DNA from: Parapristionchus giblindavisi
Taxonomy: Eukaryota; Nematoda; Chromadorea; Rhabditida; Diplogasteridae
Direction of reading: 5' to 3'
Assembly (NCBI GenBank): GCA_943737045.1
Contig: CALSFV010000234.1
Span: 310,001-374,000 of the forward strand
Length of the DNA stretch: 64,000 bases
Under the pieces are notes generated by a model. The model ran no database searches. It was not told the origin of the DNA and saw nothing but the letters and a program-made list of their open reading frames with translations. Below, piece after piece: positions 1 through 12,256 of the stretch; positions within the stretch are counted from its first letter, which is position 1; every line of letters begins with the position of its first letter. The translations under genes and the position numbers were made by a program.

Positions 1-61
1 AAGATAATTCATAAGATGTGTATGTACAGACTGAAACATCTAAGTGATACCCCAAGCTAAT

Positions 62-281
62 GTGGTGTTAAAATCTAGGAAAAGTAGATGGAAAAGTAAA
101 AAGTAGTGTTAATTTTGTGATTGGAAAAGTAGTTGGAAAAGTAGCATATCTTCGTAATTGACAAACTTTTACAATAAAAAACCCTTTACGCGACTGTTGG
201 ATTGCTACTTTTCCAATCACAAAATTAACACTACTTTTCACTTTTCCATCTGTTTTTCCAAGATTTTAACACCACATAATT
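62..281. repeat. 220-bp inverted repeat nested inside an M1 element
   Basis: Arms TGTGGTGTTAAAATC.. and ..GATTTTAACACCACA with inner AAAAGTAG(T/A)TGGAAAAGTAG and its inverse. The flanks are the two halves of an M1 MITE (CCCCAAGCTAAT before, GAGAGGGCCAGAGCGGAGAG after). Confidence 0.7.
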
Positions 282-408
282 TGAAGCTCTCCACTCTTGC
301 AGTGTGCTTTCATTGCCTATGAGAGGGCCAGAGCGGAGAGTAAAATTGGCTCGTTGTGTGCCTTTAATCACTTTTTTGGGTTTTACCGAAAAAGTTTCAG
401 TTTTTCAG

Positions 409-3400
409 CTTTCACTGACTTCAACAACAACTTGCAAAAGTTGAACGATAAGCTATTCAACAAGTATAACTCATTGCTGAGCCCTTACTGCTCGTATGGT
501 ATGTTTGAGATATCCTGAATAATTTTTATTAAGGTGGTGTTACATTTTCAAATCGTGCGCACGCCGTAAGCCCATCCGCCGCGTCTCCGTCGTTACGGCG
601 TGCGCACGTTTTGAAAAATGTAACACCGCCTTAAGGCATCATTAAAGGCTTCTTTTTCTACGAGAGTGCGGAGAGTAAAATAAGATTGGGGTGTGCCCTT
701 AAAGGCTAATCTGAAATACCCCGATCTCGCAATGGTCTCTCGATTTCCTTGCCCACGAGAGGGTGTGGCCAGAGCGGAGAGTGAAATTAGCTAGTACGTG
801 CCTTTGCTGTTGGTGTGATTATCCAAATATTCTATTCTTTTGTTCAGGAGCCAATACAACATGGAATCAAGGGCAATTCGTCAATCTCACCCTCATGAGA
901 GTTCGGCTGTTGTCGGTTGTAGGTTTTTAAAAATAAATTAATATTAATTAGTACTTTTAATCGAAATTGTTTTCCATATTTCTAATGCAAACACCAAAAC
1001 ACGGGATTCTTCTTCATCGGAAGAGATGATTTTTATATATTTTATATAAAAATAGTACACATTTCAACAACTTTATCATTCGATTCCGGATTTATGTCAG
1101 CCGCTATTAGGGTTATCCACGGAATACGTTACAACAAATATTATAAGACTGTTATAAAGAGTATTAGGGATGAAGTCAGAATCTAATAAATCTGCACAAA
1201 TGTTTTCAGCAAGAGCAAGAGCGCCAGTTCACTACTATGGTCGGAATGGCTATGGTTGGTTGTCCCGTATATTTGCTTTTGACTCTGGTGTTGAAATCCT
1301 TGCATGATCACGAATACAAGTATAATCATGCATGATTCGACATTCCATACATGGAATATCCATCGTTCGTGATCATGCATGGATCTTCCGTGATCATGCA
1401 CGAATTTTCCGTGATCGTGCGTGGAATGACAGAATCCATGCATGATCACGGATAATCCATGCATGATTCAAGCATATTCCATGCATGATCATGCCATTAA
1501 TTGCACGAATTTTACTCGGATCATGCAAGCATTCAAACACCTGAGGAAATACACAAGTATCCTTGTTTCGACATTACTTTTGTACAGTCAAATCACATAA
1601 CCTCGTAGATTTATCGGTCATTTCTACTGATAATGAGAGCAAAATTTGCCACTTCGATAGACGTATCAAATATTTCTGATAGTTTCGCGTCAGAGTTTTA
1701 TGTTTTCAGGAATGGAATGACCCACGACTCTCTTGGGATCCCAGAAAATATGCTGGTATTTTTTTACTACGATCATATCTCTTATTCTTATTTTTATTCC
1801 ATTATGGTATACATAGAAAAGAAATGACATAAAAACGTTGAAGGATGTTCGTCAACCTCTTTAATGGCACACCCCAAGCTAATTTTACTCTCCGCATTGG
1901 CAATACTCTCTCGTTGACAAATAAAGCGAGAGAGTCTGGCCAGAGCGGAGAGTTTCAAATTAGCTTGGGGATTCGCTTCAAGACTGTTTAAAAGAATCTC
2001 AAAAGTTGTTCAAAAATATACGCTTTTCAATGCATTCTCAGAGCTTTCATATTTGTATTCTACTCCCGAACCTATCGCCTAAATATTTAGGCATCGATCA
2101 TATCTATCTCGGCAAAGCTATGGTCTGGAAACCGTATCTTTCTCCTTGCGAAGGGTACAAAAATGTCTTTATAATATTTTTAATATATATTTTAGTATGC
2201 ATATAGCTGCCCAAACACCCAAAGACACAATTGTTTATTTACTATTTTTTTAAATTTAATATGCATACAGTATTTGTACCTTTTAATTCGTATATTTTAA
2301 ATATCTGAACAACTTTTGCCTTTTTTTGCAGATCATCACTGATCACTCTCTCGTTCGATAATTCCGACTCAGTCAAGGTATCCGCACTTTGTATATAGTT
2401 TCTAATGGCTAAATGTATCTCGACATAGTTAAAGGATTCTCCAAGCTAATTTTACTCTCCTCATTGGGAAATAAACAAACACAAATTAAAAAAAACGATA
2501 AATAAACAAATTTAGATATATGCCAGCGGCCACATCGTCGCCGTTGCATATTTCACCGTGACGAATAACTGTGACCTCAAGGTATGATATTTTCAACCGA
2601 AATAGACAAACACCGTCTCATAAACAGCATTTTTACAACCTATTATACAATACGATACACCACTATCAATCTTCGTTTCAAATGTTGTCACATCTTTATT
2701 GGATGTATGTTTTTTAGTTTTTAGTTTATAACACATTTATCAAGAGTAGGACTCTGATGTGCATGGGGAAAAAAGCTATTCTTACTTCCGACAGTCCCAG
2801 AACACTGACGTTGATCTTCATATGCGCGTCTTCGATTTCACAAATCCGAGAAGATTGACAGGCAGTTTGGAGATGACCGAAGAAGTTGGCTTCCCAGGAT
2901 GTATGATAAATAAATAAATAAAATAAATAAATAACCGAGCAAGCACAGAACCTTTGGTGGAATGGACTCGACTGAAAGATGCGATGATTGTTTAGAGCGT
3001 GCAAATAATTAATTAATTAATTAAATTAATTTATCTACGCCCGAGGCGCAACGAGACATTTGGTAATTCAAAGAAGAAAATAACATAATATTGTGTTAAA
3101 GAAGGGGACCCATGAGTTGGCATGACTGACTCCCGCCACGATAAGCATGTTGGCTATTGTTTATATTATATGGTAATTTGCGTAAGGGATAATGAGAAAA
3201 TGAGAGAGTCGAGTATGCAAATCGCATGGGCACTCGCCTTGAAAGTTGTACTTTCAATGCGCATAGTGCGCTTTAAACATATCGGGAATCAATATCAGAT
3301 ATGTCTTTCGATTCGTGTGATGAATCTCTATCATTCTATCCGAACAGTCTTATTACGAAAAAACTCGTGGGTCTCCATCTTTAATTCTCCAGATTTGCGG

Positions 3401-6400
3401 GGGGGGGGGGGGTTACAAAGGACGTAAATCATGAATAATGGGGTTATTAAAAAGTTGTTAATAAAGCAATAAAAAAACTAATATTTGCAACCAATATCGG
3501 TTTTCACTAAATATCGCTTAAAATATTTGCAGTCCCGCGACTTTCCCTTCGACAAGCAGCACTGCATCCTCTGTTTCCTTCTGATGAATTACCATGTCCA
3601 AGAATTGGTCCTTCATGGAGCCGTCATTCCGGAACCCGATCTTTACGTACGTTGAGGCATTTAAAAATGTCCGTAAAGGGGCACCCAAGCTGCAATTTCA
3701 CTCTCTGCTCTCGTCACACTCTTTTGAAAACAAAGAGAGCGAGTGAGTGTGACCAGAGCGGAGAGTTTCACATTATCCTGTTACTTTAGTCTTGCTTTAA
3801 TGATCATTATAGTTACTAAAAACGTCTGTTTTGAAGGGTTCCGGAGAGTGGGAATTGGAAATCTACAAGCGGAGGCCATACGAAGACACACTTGTTAGGG
3901 ACCTGGGATTCACGCTATCCGCCGTAAGTCTGTATAGGTATCCTCGATGAACGATGTCAAACCGTTTACCGACAAACACAACGCCACTAGCGTAGGCGGA
4001 GTCGTTTGTCACATATCTCCCCCCTAAACTCATGTTTGTCGGCATTGTTTGCCCACGTTCATGGTAACGGTCCTGGTTTGTGCTCATAATAGGAGTTTTT
4101 TTGTCTTCAACATGTTGACATTTTGTTGAACTTACGAAAGACCGAACTTACGAAAATGATGCACAGATTTATGCGCAAACTAATTCCCGACCATTTAAGG
4201 TTCAATTTTTTGTGATCTTGAAGCGAAAGCCACAATACTGGGTGTATCTCATCATAATGCCCACATTCTTGCTGGGATTGTTGATATTGATTGGACTCTG
4301 CTTCGGGGAGGGAACGCAACACTCGCTCAATGCTCTGGTAAAGGTTTTCTAAATTATTATTTTTTGCCGATTATCTGCTTTGATCTACTGCTGTTTTTTT
4401 CCCTGTACGACTATACCGTCAAAACGAAAAAAAGTGAAACATTTGTGACAATTTGTGACAAATTGTCACAAAAGTTCACAAAGTGCCTATTTCTATCGTT
4501 TTTCACGCACTTGAAGATGTATTTTCTCCGGTTTTTTAGTGTGTATGTGTTTGCCATATGCAGTAATGTATGACAAAAGTGAAAAAAAAATCGGCAACGC
4601 CGCAGTGAAAAATTGGTATACTGTAGCATACTGTAGAATCTTACTGTAAAACTGCGACCATCGCGCTTTTTTCGCCTAATCATGGATATACCTTTCATTA
4701 CATGACTTCATATATCCAATTTGTACGGTTTGGATCATGGCATGGATCAGGTTGCAAAACAGGTATACAGTAGAAAATCCTACCGTATACCAGTTTCACC
4801 AAACAGTCTTCACAGTGAATTATTTAAATAATTTTCTTCACATGTGAATTAGGCTAGCCCAGTGATGCTCAAATACCCTTTTATCTAATAAAAATCTTGC
4901 AACTGCGTTTAGATATCATGACACAAAAATTTCAAAATCTTGTGAACTTTTGTGACAATTTGTCACAAATTGCCACAAATGTTTCACTTTTTTTCGTTTT
5001 GACGGTATCTGACTGAAAATGAGTGTTCTAGCCATTTGAACTTCAAGTGAAAAATTAAAGGGAGCGTAACCTCACTCAATGGTCTCTTCATTGCGCACAC
5101 TATTACTCTGTTCTCTAACGACGAGAGAGTATTGCGCGTGGAATAGACCATTGAGTGAGGTTACTCTCCCTTTAAGCTTAGTTAACAAACATTTTGCAGA
5201 TCAACCTCGGGCTGACTGCTATGATGTCCATGACTGTCATTGTGGGCATTCTCAATGACTCTGCACCGAAGTCGGAAGAGTTGTCCGCTCTCGGTATAGC
5301 TTTATTCGACTTGTCTTAAAGCAGCCCCCGAGCTAATTTGAATCTCTCCGCTCTGTCCACACTCTCTCGTTTTCTTTGTCTACGAGAGAGTATTGCCAAT
5401 GCGGAGAGCAAAATTAGCTTGGGGTGTGCCTTTAAGACACCGGCTCAGTGAGATTCCAGGATGTGCCGGACATCGACCTTACCGATTTGGCCCAAAATTT
5501 TTTTATGGATACCCCCATGGGTCCCCATCACAAAATGGGTATTCATTTGTGCTGGTTCCTTGAAACACAGATGTGGCGGGTTTTCGAAATTTGAAAACTC
5601 GATTTTCACCGAAAAAAAATGGAGCGACCTAGGACCAATGTTAGTGTCGATTAATTATAAGTATAAATAGACAACAAAAACTGGCTATACGATGGTCCGG
5701 AGATCCGATCGCAAACTAATTAAAATTTTAAAACAAAAAAGTGCAGTCCAATTTTTATCTCATCTTATAGAGCAAAAAAATTCCGCGTCGAATGTGCGAA
5801 AAAATTGAAAAATCGAAAAATACCTATTTTGAGAAAAATGGACCTGAAGATGACCCGAAAATATTTTTGTTTTCAAAACCCTCATGTTTGTACTCATATT
5901 GAAGAGCTCGTCGAGTATAACAACTTTCATGTTGAACGTTTTGTCTGAAACTCGTGTACAAGAGAATTACATGAGTTTTATTTATTCACACGGTTGTTCA
6001 CCCAATTTTGAGTTAAACGAAAGTAAAATATTTTTTGTGCACAAATTGATTACGCCTATATTGTAGAACTCAAAAATCCATACTTAATTTGTTGTTTCAC
6101 GAAAAAAATTGTCCGCCCTTATTCTGAAAAACATGGTCTTTAAAGTGGTCATGAAAAAAAAGTTGTCGAAACCTTGCCATGTGTATACTCATTTTAAAGA
6201 ACTCGTCGAGTACATCATTTCTCATGTTGGTCGTATTCTATGAAAGTCGTTTGTTCTCAAGATACAAGCAATCTAAACGATTAGGATCCAGTAAATCTTA
6301 ATTCATGTAATTCTCTTGTACATGAGTTTCAGACAAAACGTTCAACATGAAAGTTGTTCTACTCGACGAGCTCTTCAATATGAGTACAAACATGAGGGGT

Positions 6401-8447
6401 TTCGAAAACAAAAATATTTTCGGGTCATCTTCAGGTAAATTTTTCTCAAAATAGGTATCTTTTTTTCAATTTTGTCGCTCATTCGACGCGGAATTGTTTG
6501 CTCTATAAGATGAGACAAAAATTGGACTGCACTTTTTTGTTTTAAAATTTTAATTAATTTTAGAATGTTTTAAGGAGGTAAAAAAAATCAGTTTGCGATC
6601 GGATCTCCGGACCGTCGTATAGCCAGTTTTTGTTGTCTATTTATACTTCTAATTAATCGACACTAACATTGGTCCTAGGTCGCTCCATTTTTTTTCGGTG
6701 AAAATCGAGTTTTCAAATTTCGAAAAACCGCCACATCTGTGTTTCAAGGAACCAGCCCAAATGAATACCCATTTTGTGATGGGGGCCCATGGGGGTATCC
6801 ACAAAAAAATTTTGAGCCAAATCGGTGAGGTCGATGTCCGGGGTCACCGGCTCAACCCTCGAATCTTACAGAGCCGGTGTCTTAAAGTTGTTCTATTAGA
6901 TTTTGGGAGAACGATATAAAGTAACCCATGTTGCCAAGCGACAATAACATCGAGCATACAAAACGAGATAGACTTCAGTCAACTGCTCCCTTACATGCCC
7001 AAAACTATAACTAATATTTATATAAATCAATAAATCTATTAAATTTAGAAAAAAATTAAATTTCTTATAATTAAATTAAATTAAATTAATAAATCTATTA
7101 AGGCTGGTTCATCTTCTTCGACATCATCATGATCTGTGTTGCCGTGATCACCATCCACGTTGTCTACACACTCCGAGTCAAACTCGTGCGTGCACTGACA
7201 AGAAAGACGCCTGATAGAAACAAGTGCGCGATCTCCCCAGAGAAAAGGTGAGAAAATTTTTTATAAACATGTATTACACTTCACAGTTGAAATGCATTTA
7301 TCAAGAGTAGGAGAGGTGCATGATTGGGTACTCAATAGGGTGGCGAAAATGACTCATGATTATTCATTTCTATGGCCTATAATGAGTGGCTCGCTCCTCT
7401 AGCGATTATTCATTCCAAGTGGCAGTTGACCGGTCTCCCCTGCGAATATTCGCTTTTTTGCGAGTCGAAGTGAGTCAAGAAAATTTGGTGAAAGGAGGGC
7501 TGAGAAAGCGGTCTGACTCGCACTCGACTCGCTTTTTTTTACTCATTCGCATTGACCTCTCCTTCTAACAACTCATTCGCCGAGAGAGCGGTCGAAAATG
7601 CCTCTCCCGTGAATACGCACTCTAGACCGCTAAAGTGGACGAATAATCATGAATCATTTTCGCCACCCTAGTACTCAATGATGACGCATGCTCATGCCAT
7701 AATAGTAATATTTATACGTATTCATGAATAAACAGTGAAACGTGTGACAGAAGAAAAAGACACCAAATGAATCGATAAACGAAAATGATGATAATGCTAA
7801 CGATAATGGATTGCACACGGGTTGCAGAGTAGAATAATGGACGAATCTTTGGAATAATAGAGACTAAACATAATTGGTTAGGGAAACTCTATTCGATTAC
7901 CAGGTTGTACCAAAAGTCTTGCCGCTCTAGGAAATAAGCTGCCATCTTGCTTATCTCAGAAAAGCAGGTCCGATATTTCACCTGAAGAGATTCCATCTTG
8001 AATATTCGTATAAAGTGCATAACATGTTTCCAAACTCTATTTCTTATATTTTCGTACATTAGGAACATGGACAATGCACAATAGACAATTGTATAGACAT
8101 AGATATTAGTTTCGGAAAGTCTAGGGAAGTCCATAATGCATCGTTACATTTGGCTTACGTGCCTACGCCGTAACTTCCTCCGCCGCGTCTCCGTCGTTGC
8201 GGCGGAGGTTAAGGAGTAGGCACGTAAGGCAAATGTAACGATGCCTAACAAATGGTATCATTCCAGTGCTTCTCTCCGCAGTTGGATACATCGCATAGTC
8301 AAGAACGATCCACTGTGCCGATATTCACTATTCGCCATCTTCTCCGCTCTTCATATCGTCAATCTCATCAATATGTTTGTGAGACCGGAAGATGATGAAG
8401 GCGGATTCGAGGCCATATCGAACACGTTCAACTATACCTCGACATGA
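409..8447 (+). CDS. Cys-loop ligand-gated ion channel, array copy 1 (signal exon lies before the window)
   Basis: Pentameric Cys-loop receptor subunit of the plasma membrane. I read 13 exons with consistent phases: 409-498, 848-918, 1210-1254, 1710-1755, 2091-2154, 2332-2377, 2516-2581, 3533-3646, 3837-3923, 4200-4337, 5200-5293, 7103-7247, 8267-8447. They encode the N-terminal ligand-binding domain with EWNDPRLSWDP, a canonical Cys-loop (NNC, 13 residues, then QHC; exons at 2516 and 3533), M1 in the 4200 exon, M2 in the 5200 exon, M3 in the 7103 exon and M4 in the last exon, ending FNYTST and TGA. The loop C region has no vicinal Cys pair, so it is not an alpha-type nAChR subunit. The M1-M2 linker lacks the anion-type PAR motif. 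The signal-peptide exon, about 150 bp upstream in copies 2 and 3, is not in the window. The exon at 7103 uses an AAG acceptor. Ligand and ion selectivity cannot be told from sequence. Confidence 0.85.
530..637. repeat. 108-bp palindromic MITE (GTGTTACATTTT ends)
   Basis: TTAAGGTGGTGTTACATTTT / AAAAATGTAACACCGCCTTA arms with a GCGTGCGCACG core. Related palindromes: 8138-8247, 17678-17766, 26162-26250 and 33383-33471; the last three were co-duplicated with LGIC intron 9. Confidence 0.75.
1280..1530. repeat. Cluster of GATCATGCATG-type palindromic motifs in intron 4 of LGIC copy 1
   Basis: About ten overlapping near-matches to CATGCATGATCACGG in both orientations within 250 bp. Other LGIC copies lack this block. 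The minus-strand His-rich frame is a by-product of the motif. Confidence 0.7.
2726..3004 (-). pseudogene. Possible LINE endonuclease fragment in intron 8 of LGIC copy 1
   Basis: Minus-strand peptide EDAHMKINVSVLGLSEVR resembles the start of the endonuclease domain of nematode LINEs, where the segment ends in LGLSEVR or similar. A related short piece is at about 53130-53180 (EDALLKINVEVL). Too short for certainty. Confidence 0.35.
3096..3386. mobile_element. About 290-bp MITE with AAAGAAGGGGACCCATGAGT ends
   Basis: Left end TTAAAGAAGGGGACCCATGA and right end AACTCGTGGGTCTCCATCTT are inverted copies. A second copy is at about 52435-52731, after the P450 stop. The end motif also borders the repeat block in LGIC intron 5 (about 15852-15893, 24336-24377, 42119-42160). 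Confidence 0.7.
5059..5171. mobile_element. M2 palindromic TTAA MITE, LGIC copy 1 intron 11
   Basis: About 113 bp, TTAA-flanked. Ends AGGGAGCGTAACCTCACTCA / TGAGTGAGGTTACTCTCCCT; the centre has CTCTGTTCTCTAACGACGAG. Other copies of this family: 13225-13325, 18832-18925 (partial), 22351-22460, 30911-31022 (broken), 31644-31756, 38964-39078, 41201-41313, 62170-62280, 63645-63748. Confidence 0.85.
5436..6881. mobile_element. 1446-bp TTAA foldback element (piggyBac-like ends) in intron 12 of LGIC copy 1
   Basis: Near-perfect long inverted repeat. The ends GACACCGGCTC/GAGCCGGTGTC are flanked on both sides by TTAA (5432-5435 and 6882-6885). Each arm is several hundred bases, so most of the element folds back. 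No transposase is seen. It sits directly against an M1 copy (right end about 5431). Open frames inside are arm shadows. Confidence 0.85.
7336..7670. mobile_element. 335-bp hAT-like MITE in the last intron of LGIC copy 1
   Basis: Terminal inverted repeat TAGGGTGGCGAAAATGA, flanked by an exact 8-bp duplication GTACTCAA (7328-7335 and 7671-7678). An 8-bp duplication is the hallmark of hAT transposition. Non-coding interior. Confidence 0.85.
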
Positions 8448-8594
8448 TTAACACGTTTAAGTATACCTCGACCTGATTAACACGTTTACGTATACCTCGA
8501 CATGGTTAACACGTTTAAGTATACCTCGACCTGATTAACACGTTTTTACTACACCTTGTCATAGTTAACACGTTCAACCATACCTCGGCAAAAA
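8421..8594 (+). repeat. 29-bp minisatellite at the 3' end of LGIC copy 1 (about 6 units)
   Basis: The unit AACACGTTCAACTATACCTC plus about nine further bases is the last coding sequence (NTFNYTST, stop) and is repeated after the stop. The later units here are diverged and one is about 30 bp. Confidence 0.9.
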
Positions 8595-8635
8595 TAGATC
8601 GATTTTGATTCGAGATATACTGAGATATCTGTATA

Positions 8636-9914
8636 CAGGGTGCGCCAAAATTACCCGAACTGGTGTCACCATATGTTTCTCCCCTTTATAATGTGATTTA
8701 AGCGATATGGTTCATAGCAAAGTTTGTCAACAATATAGGCAACAAAAACATATTAGCGAATTTCGGTATGGCCTCCTTTACCTCTGACACCGGCTTTGAG
8801 TCTCTTCTCATATGCGATTGCCTATTCCCGCGGGTAAATGTCATAGAGTTTGTCCCATGCCTTGAGAAGGGGAGCCTTGAGGGAGTCGAGCGTCAGGTGC
8901 TTGATAGAGGACATCTTGGCCTACCACACCTCCAAACACTGCAGTCGAGGATGTTGAGATCGGGGGAGTTCGGAAACCATTCAGTGTGATAGGTTTAGCC
9001 GAGTGCACGGGTGAAAAACCACGACTGGGTCAACTTTGTCATGTGATTGACTACAGAATCTTACCGAAAGGTCTAGTGGTCCTGACCGAAGTGGGTATGG
9101 TATTGGAGAAAAAGTGCGTCTTCGAGGATGCACTTTGTATATTATGGTTTATTGATCTAGATACATGGAGTGGCAAAAACGAGAGGGGACTTTCAATTTG
9201 GGCAAAAAGCAGCTAAACCCTTGGCGTATTGTGGATGACTGATATGACCCATGACCCCAGCTGTCCTTTAGGATTCTTCAGGATTATAGGCAATGATTCT
9301 GTTGTTCTTGATATTCAGGTTGCCTTTGAAGGTAAGATATTCTCTTCACTGAACATCGTGCTGATGTGCGCGGACCTAGCACAACGCATTAACAGTCAAC
9401 GGCTCCGTTCTCAGCGGAGCTTGATCTGTCGCACATTCGGTTCTAACAGTTTACGATACTTGTAAGGGAGAAGAGTCAGCTGAGACTTGAGGAGACGAGG
9501 AATGGAAGTGTTCGAGATATCAAGTCTCCAGATCGTCAACTTGTGGTTTTGAAACACCATCTTTCGGATTGGATCTCGGTTCATAGCGGTGGGAAATGAG
9601 ATTGGTCTACCTCTGCCCGGACGTTCCTCTTTAGTACTAATATCTTGGTATCTGATACCGGTATCGAAAAAAGCAGACTCGTGAAAGCCGAGCTGATGAA
9701 GGATGTCACACTGTTCTTGTACACTTCAGAGTGATGGGTCGCGGTCGACATGACTTCCTCATTACTAGAAGACTTGACTAATTGACTTGAAACCTTGCAT
9801 ACGGAGTGGCCAATGATCACTCGTCATGATGCTCGTCAATAGTGGTTGCGCATATGCATTGGGGGCATGGGAATCATATGGTGACACCAGTTCGGGTAAT
9901 TTTGGCGCACCCTG
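8636..9914 (-). mobile_element. Degenerate mariner element, 1279 bp
   Basis: Inverted terminal repeats CAGGGTGCGCCAAAATTACC (about 41 bp matched) are flanked by TA on both sides. On the minus strand, around 8990-8937, the transposase motif reads EWFPNSPDLNILDCSVW, matching the third catalytic Asp region of Tc1/mariner transposases, preceded by an HMTKLTQSWF-like block. Several frameshifts and stops make the transposase a pseudogene. It interrupts the copy 1-copy 2 spacer relative to the equivalent spacer after copy 2. Confidence 0.9.
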
Positions 9915-10265
9915 TAGCATCTATTCCAATCTCCCATATGAAGAAAATATCATAGTTATACTTACACGCTCTTCGAATTGTATAAATGGATTGTAGACTA
10001 AGCATTTCTTCTTATCATCGGTTTGCCATAATGTATTGTATCAATAAACAGTTTATAGCATTTTACATTGATTACTTTTACATTACACTACAAAAACTTT
10101 ATCATTATTGTGCGTATAAAATGTACTTGCATAAGAAAATGACAAACGGTGCTAACGAACGGAAGTCGCTCAAAGGATCTCGCCGCGCTAGATCTCGCCC
10201 CGCCTCTCGATTGTCGCTCCGATGCCTCTCTCTAACCCGGCTAACCTTCGCCGCGCGCTATGTGA

Positions 10266-12256
10266 TATATCACGGGTCTCCGGTAAAAGTGTAGCAACGC
10301 CTGCCACTAGGAAATTTTTTTGTCTTCGATTTCGGAAAACCTTATCAACATTGATTTAGTCGGCTGTTTCGTGCCAGTTATGGAAAAATTCTTGCAGAAA
10401 TTACTTATTTCATTTACTGATCTCATCATCTAATGCACACTTTAGTGTCTCCTTTCCCTTTTTTCTTCTCCTTTTCGCCTCACCAATTTACAAAGCGAGA
10501 GCCACTTTACTCCGTCATTGGAATCTTGAACGTCACTGGGCAGAGGAGAGCACAAGATCAGACCGGAGAATCAATGGTAGATTTCGCCCTTGGAGGGAGT
10601 CGGAATCGGTCCACTTTCGGAATCATTCAAGGAATACGAGAAGGCACCGAATCATCCGAGACCAATAGGCACTTCGCATTCGGAAGAAGAGTGCCACAGG
10701 GTTGGGCGGAAAAAATTTCCGTTACCGATTTTTTACTGGTTTTACCGGTCCCTGACCGTAAAATTTACCAACCGGTAAATTTTACGGTTTCTCATCGGTA
10801 ATTATCGAAACACAAGATATTCTGCGTTATTTTTGGTAACATTACGTTCGATATCTCGAGAAATTGCCCGTCACCGAAGGCGATTTTATGTCTCGACAGA
10901 CAGTTACTCTCTCAATAAATAACAATTGCCAAATATATATTAATAGAACAGAAGAAATTGAAATATTTTTTGTTGTAACTACGGTTAAAGTAATAACAAA
11001 TTAGTTCATTTATAGTGTCCGGCACGATATCGCAGTTCTGATGAAATGAGTAAACGTAGAAATAAACGTCGCAGAAAAAAATTACAATTTTTCGCGGTTT
11101 TACAGGGTTTTTCAGAGTTTTACCGTTTTTACCGTTTTACCGATTTTACCGTTACCGATTTTTTTACCGGCCACACGATCAGATCAAGAACTGCATTCGG
11201 ACTCTGTTAGCGAAGAAGAAGAAGGAGACAGAGAAGAAGCTGAGCACCACAAGAGCCAAGAGAGATGTGGCACTGGATATGGATTTCATCAACAACTGGG
11301 AGAAGGACTACGATGAGGAAGGAGGAGGAATTGAGGATGAAGTGAAAGTACATGAGGATGATCTGACTATCTCCTCCGATGCAATCTACAACTGGATGAA
11401 AACCGAGATGAACACTCTGTTCACGGATGAGGCCCCTGACTTGTCCACATCCCTCGTTTTCGATCAGTGATGTTGATAATTACATATTGATTGCTTGCTT
11501 TTATAATATTTTCTCATGCATAATATAAAATAAAGTCGGTTGGGTAGTTTTTAGCGGTACAAAGAATAATTTCCTTTCCGTTCATTCATTAGAATCGATG
11601 GAAAAGGCGAAAGTGTAGTGATTTTCCTCGAATAACTCGAAAATGAGTTGTCATTGCTATTCGATCATGATAGAACTTTTTATTCGCCTTTCCGAGAGCA
11701 TCATTTTCCTTTTTTCGAATAGTCGATTGGACCATTTTGAAGGCAGATACGATCGAAAAACTGTTGAGGCGGAAAAAAAGACTAAGTCCCGTCTACTCTA
11801 TTAAACGGTATTGGGAGGACAGAGATACGGCAAATGAACAACATACCGACTTTGTACGTCATCTGATCTCTTTCTCAGCAATAATACGCGTGTACTCAAG
11901 AGAAAATTTTCGAGAACAGATCACATTTTTGTTCAAGAAATGTGTTTTTCGCGTTTTTAGCCCTGAAGACGACTTTGCAGAGGACGGGTCATTAAGTACT
12001 TTTTTGGAGATCATTAGAATACGGTTCGAATGACACCTGTCAGCTATACGATGAAAATGAACCGAGTTATGATCATTTCCAGGGTAGATCACAAAAAATC
12101 GATAATTTGTAATTTTGGCCAAATGAAGTGGCTCGGCCTTCTCATGACGCCCAACCACACCCACTGACCTACTTTCATCGAAATCGAAGACAAAAAAATT
12201 TCCTAGTGGCAGGCCCGGCCGTTTTTGCTACACTTTTACAGGAGACCCGTGATATA
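10266..12256. mobile_element. 2.0-kb element with about 80-bp terminal inverted repeats and internal coding-like segments
   Basis: The left end (10266-10345) and right end (about 12175-12256) are inverted copies beginning TATATCACGGGTCTCC. The interior carries unrecognised coding-like sequence (see 11177-11470), TTTTACCG-motif clusters at about 10715-10800 and 11095-11170, and no identifiable transposase. Confidence 0.7.
11177..11470 (+). pseudogene. Unidentified acidic coding-like segment (about 97 codons)
   Basis: Open frame without an ATG near its beginning, starting near DQIKNCIRTLLAKKKKETEK and ending FTDEAPDLSTSLVFDQ with TGA. It has a Lys-rich start, then an acidic stretch (NNWEKDYDEEGGG, EDEVKVHEDD). 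CACACGATCAG just upstream could be a splice acceptor. It looks like a last exon carried inside the 2-kb inverted-repeat element. I do not recognise the family. Confidence 0.35.

Noticed and set aside
1183..1464. His-rich minus-strand protein
   Set aside because: Produced by the repeated GATCATGCATG motif in an intron; no splice or start context.
3398..3412. Run of G as a structured element
   Set aside because: A simple homopolymer beside a MITE end; its length may also be an assembly error.
10433..10801. 122-codon frame inside the 2-kb inverted-repeat element
   Set aside because: The 10500-10700 stretch is open in more than one frame with equal plausibility and the frame runs into the TTTTACCG repeat; no frame can be preferred.
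11737..12033. 98-codon plus-strand frame near the right end of the 2-kb element
   Set aside because: Basic, low-information peptide with no start or splice context and an overlapping frame on the other strand.
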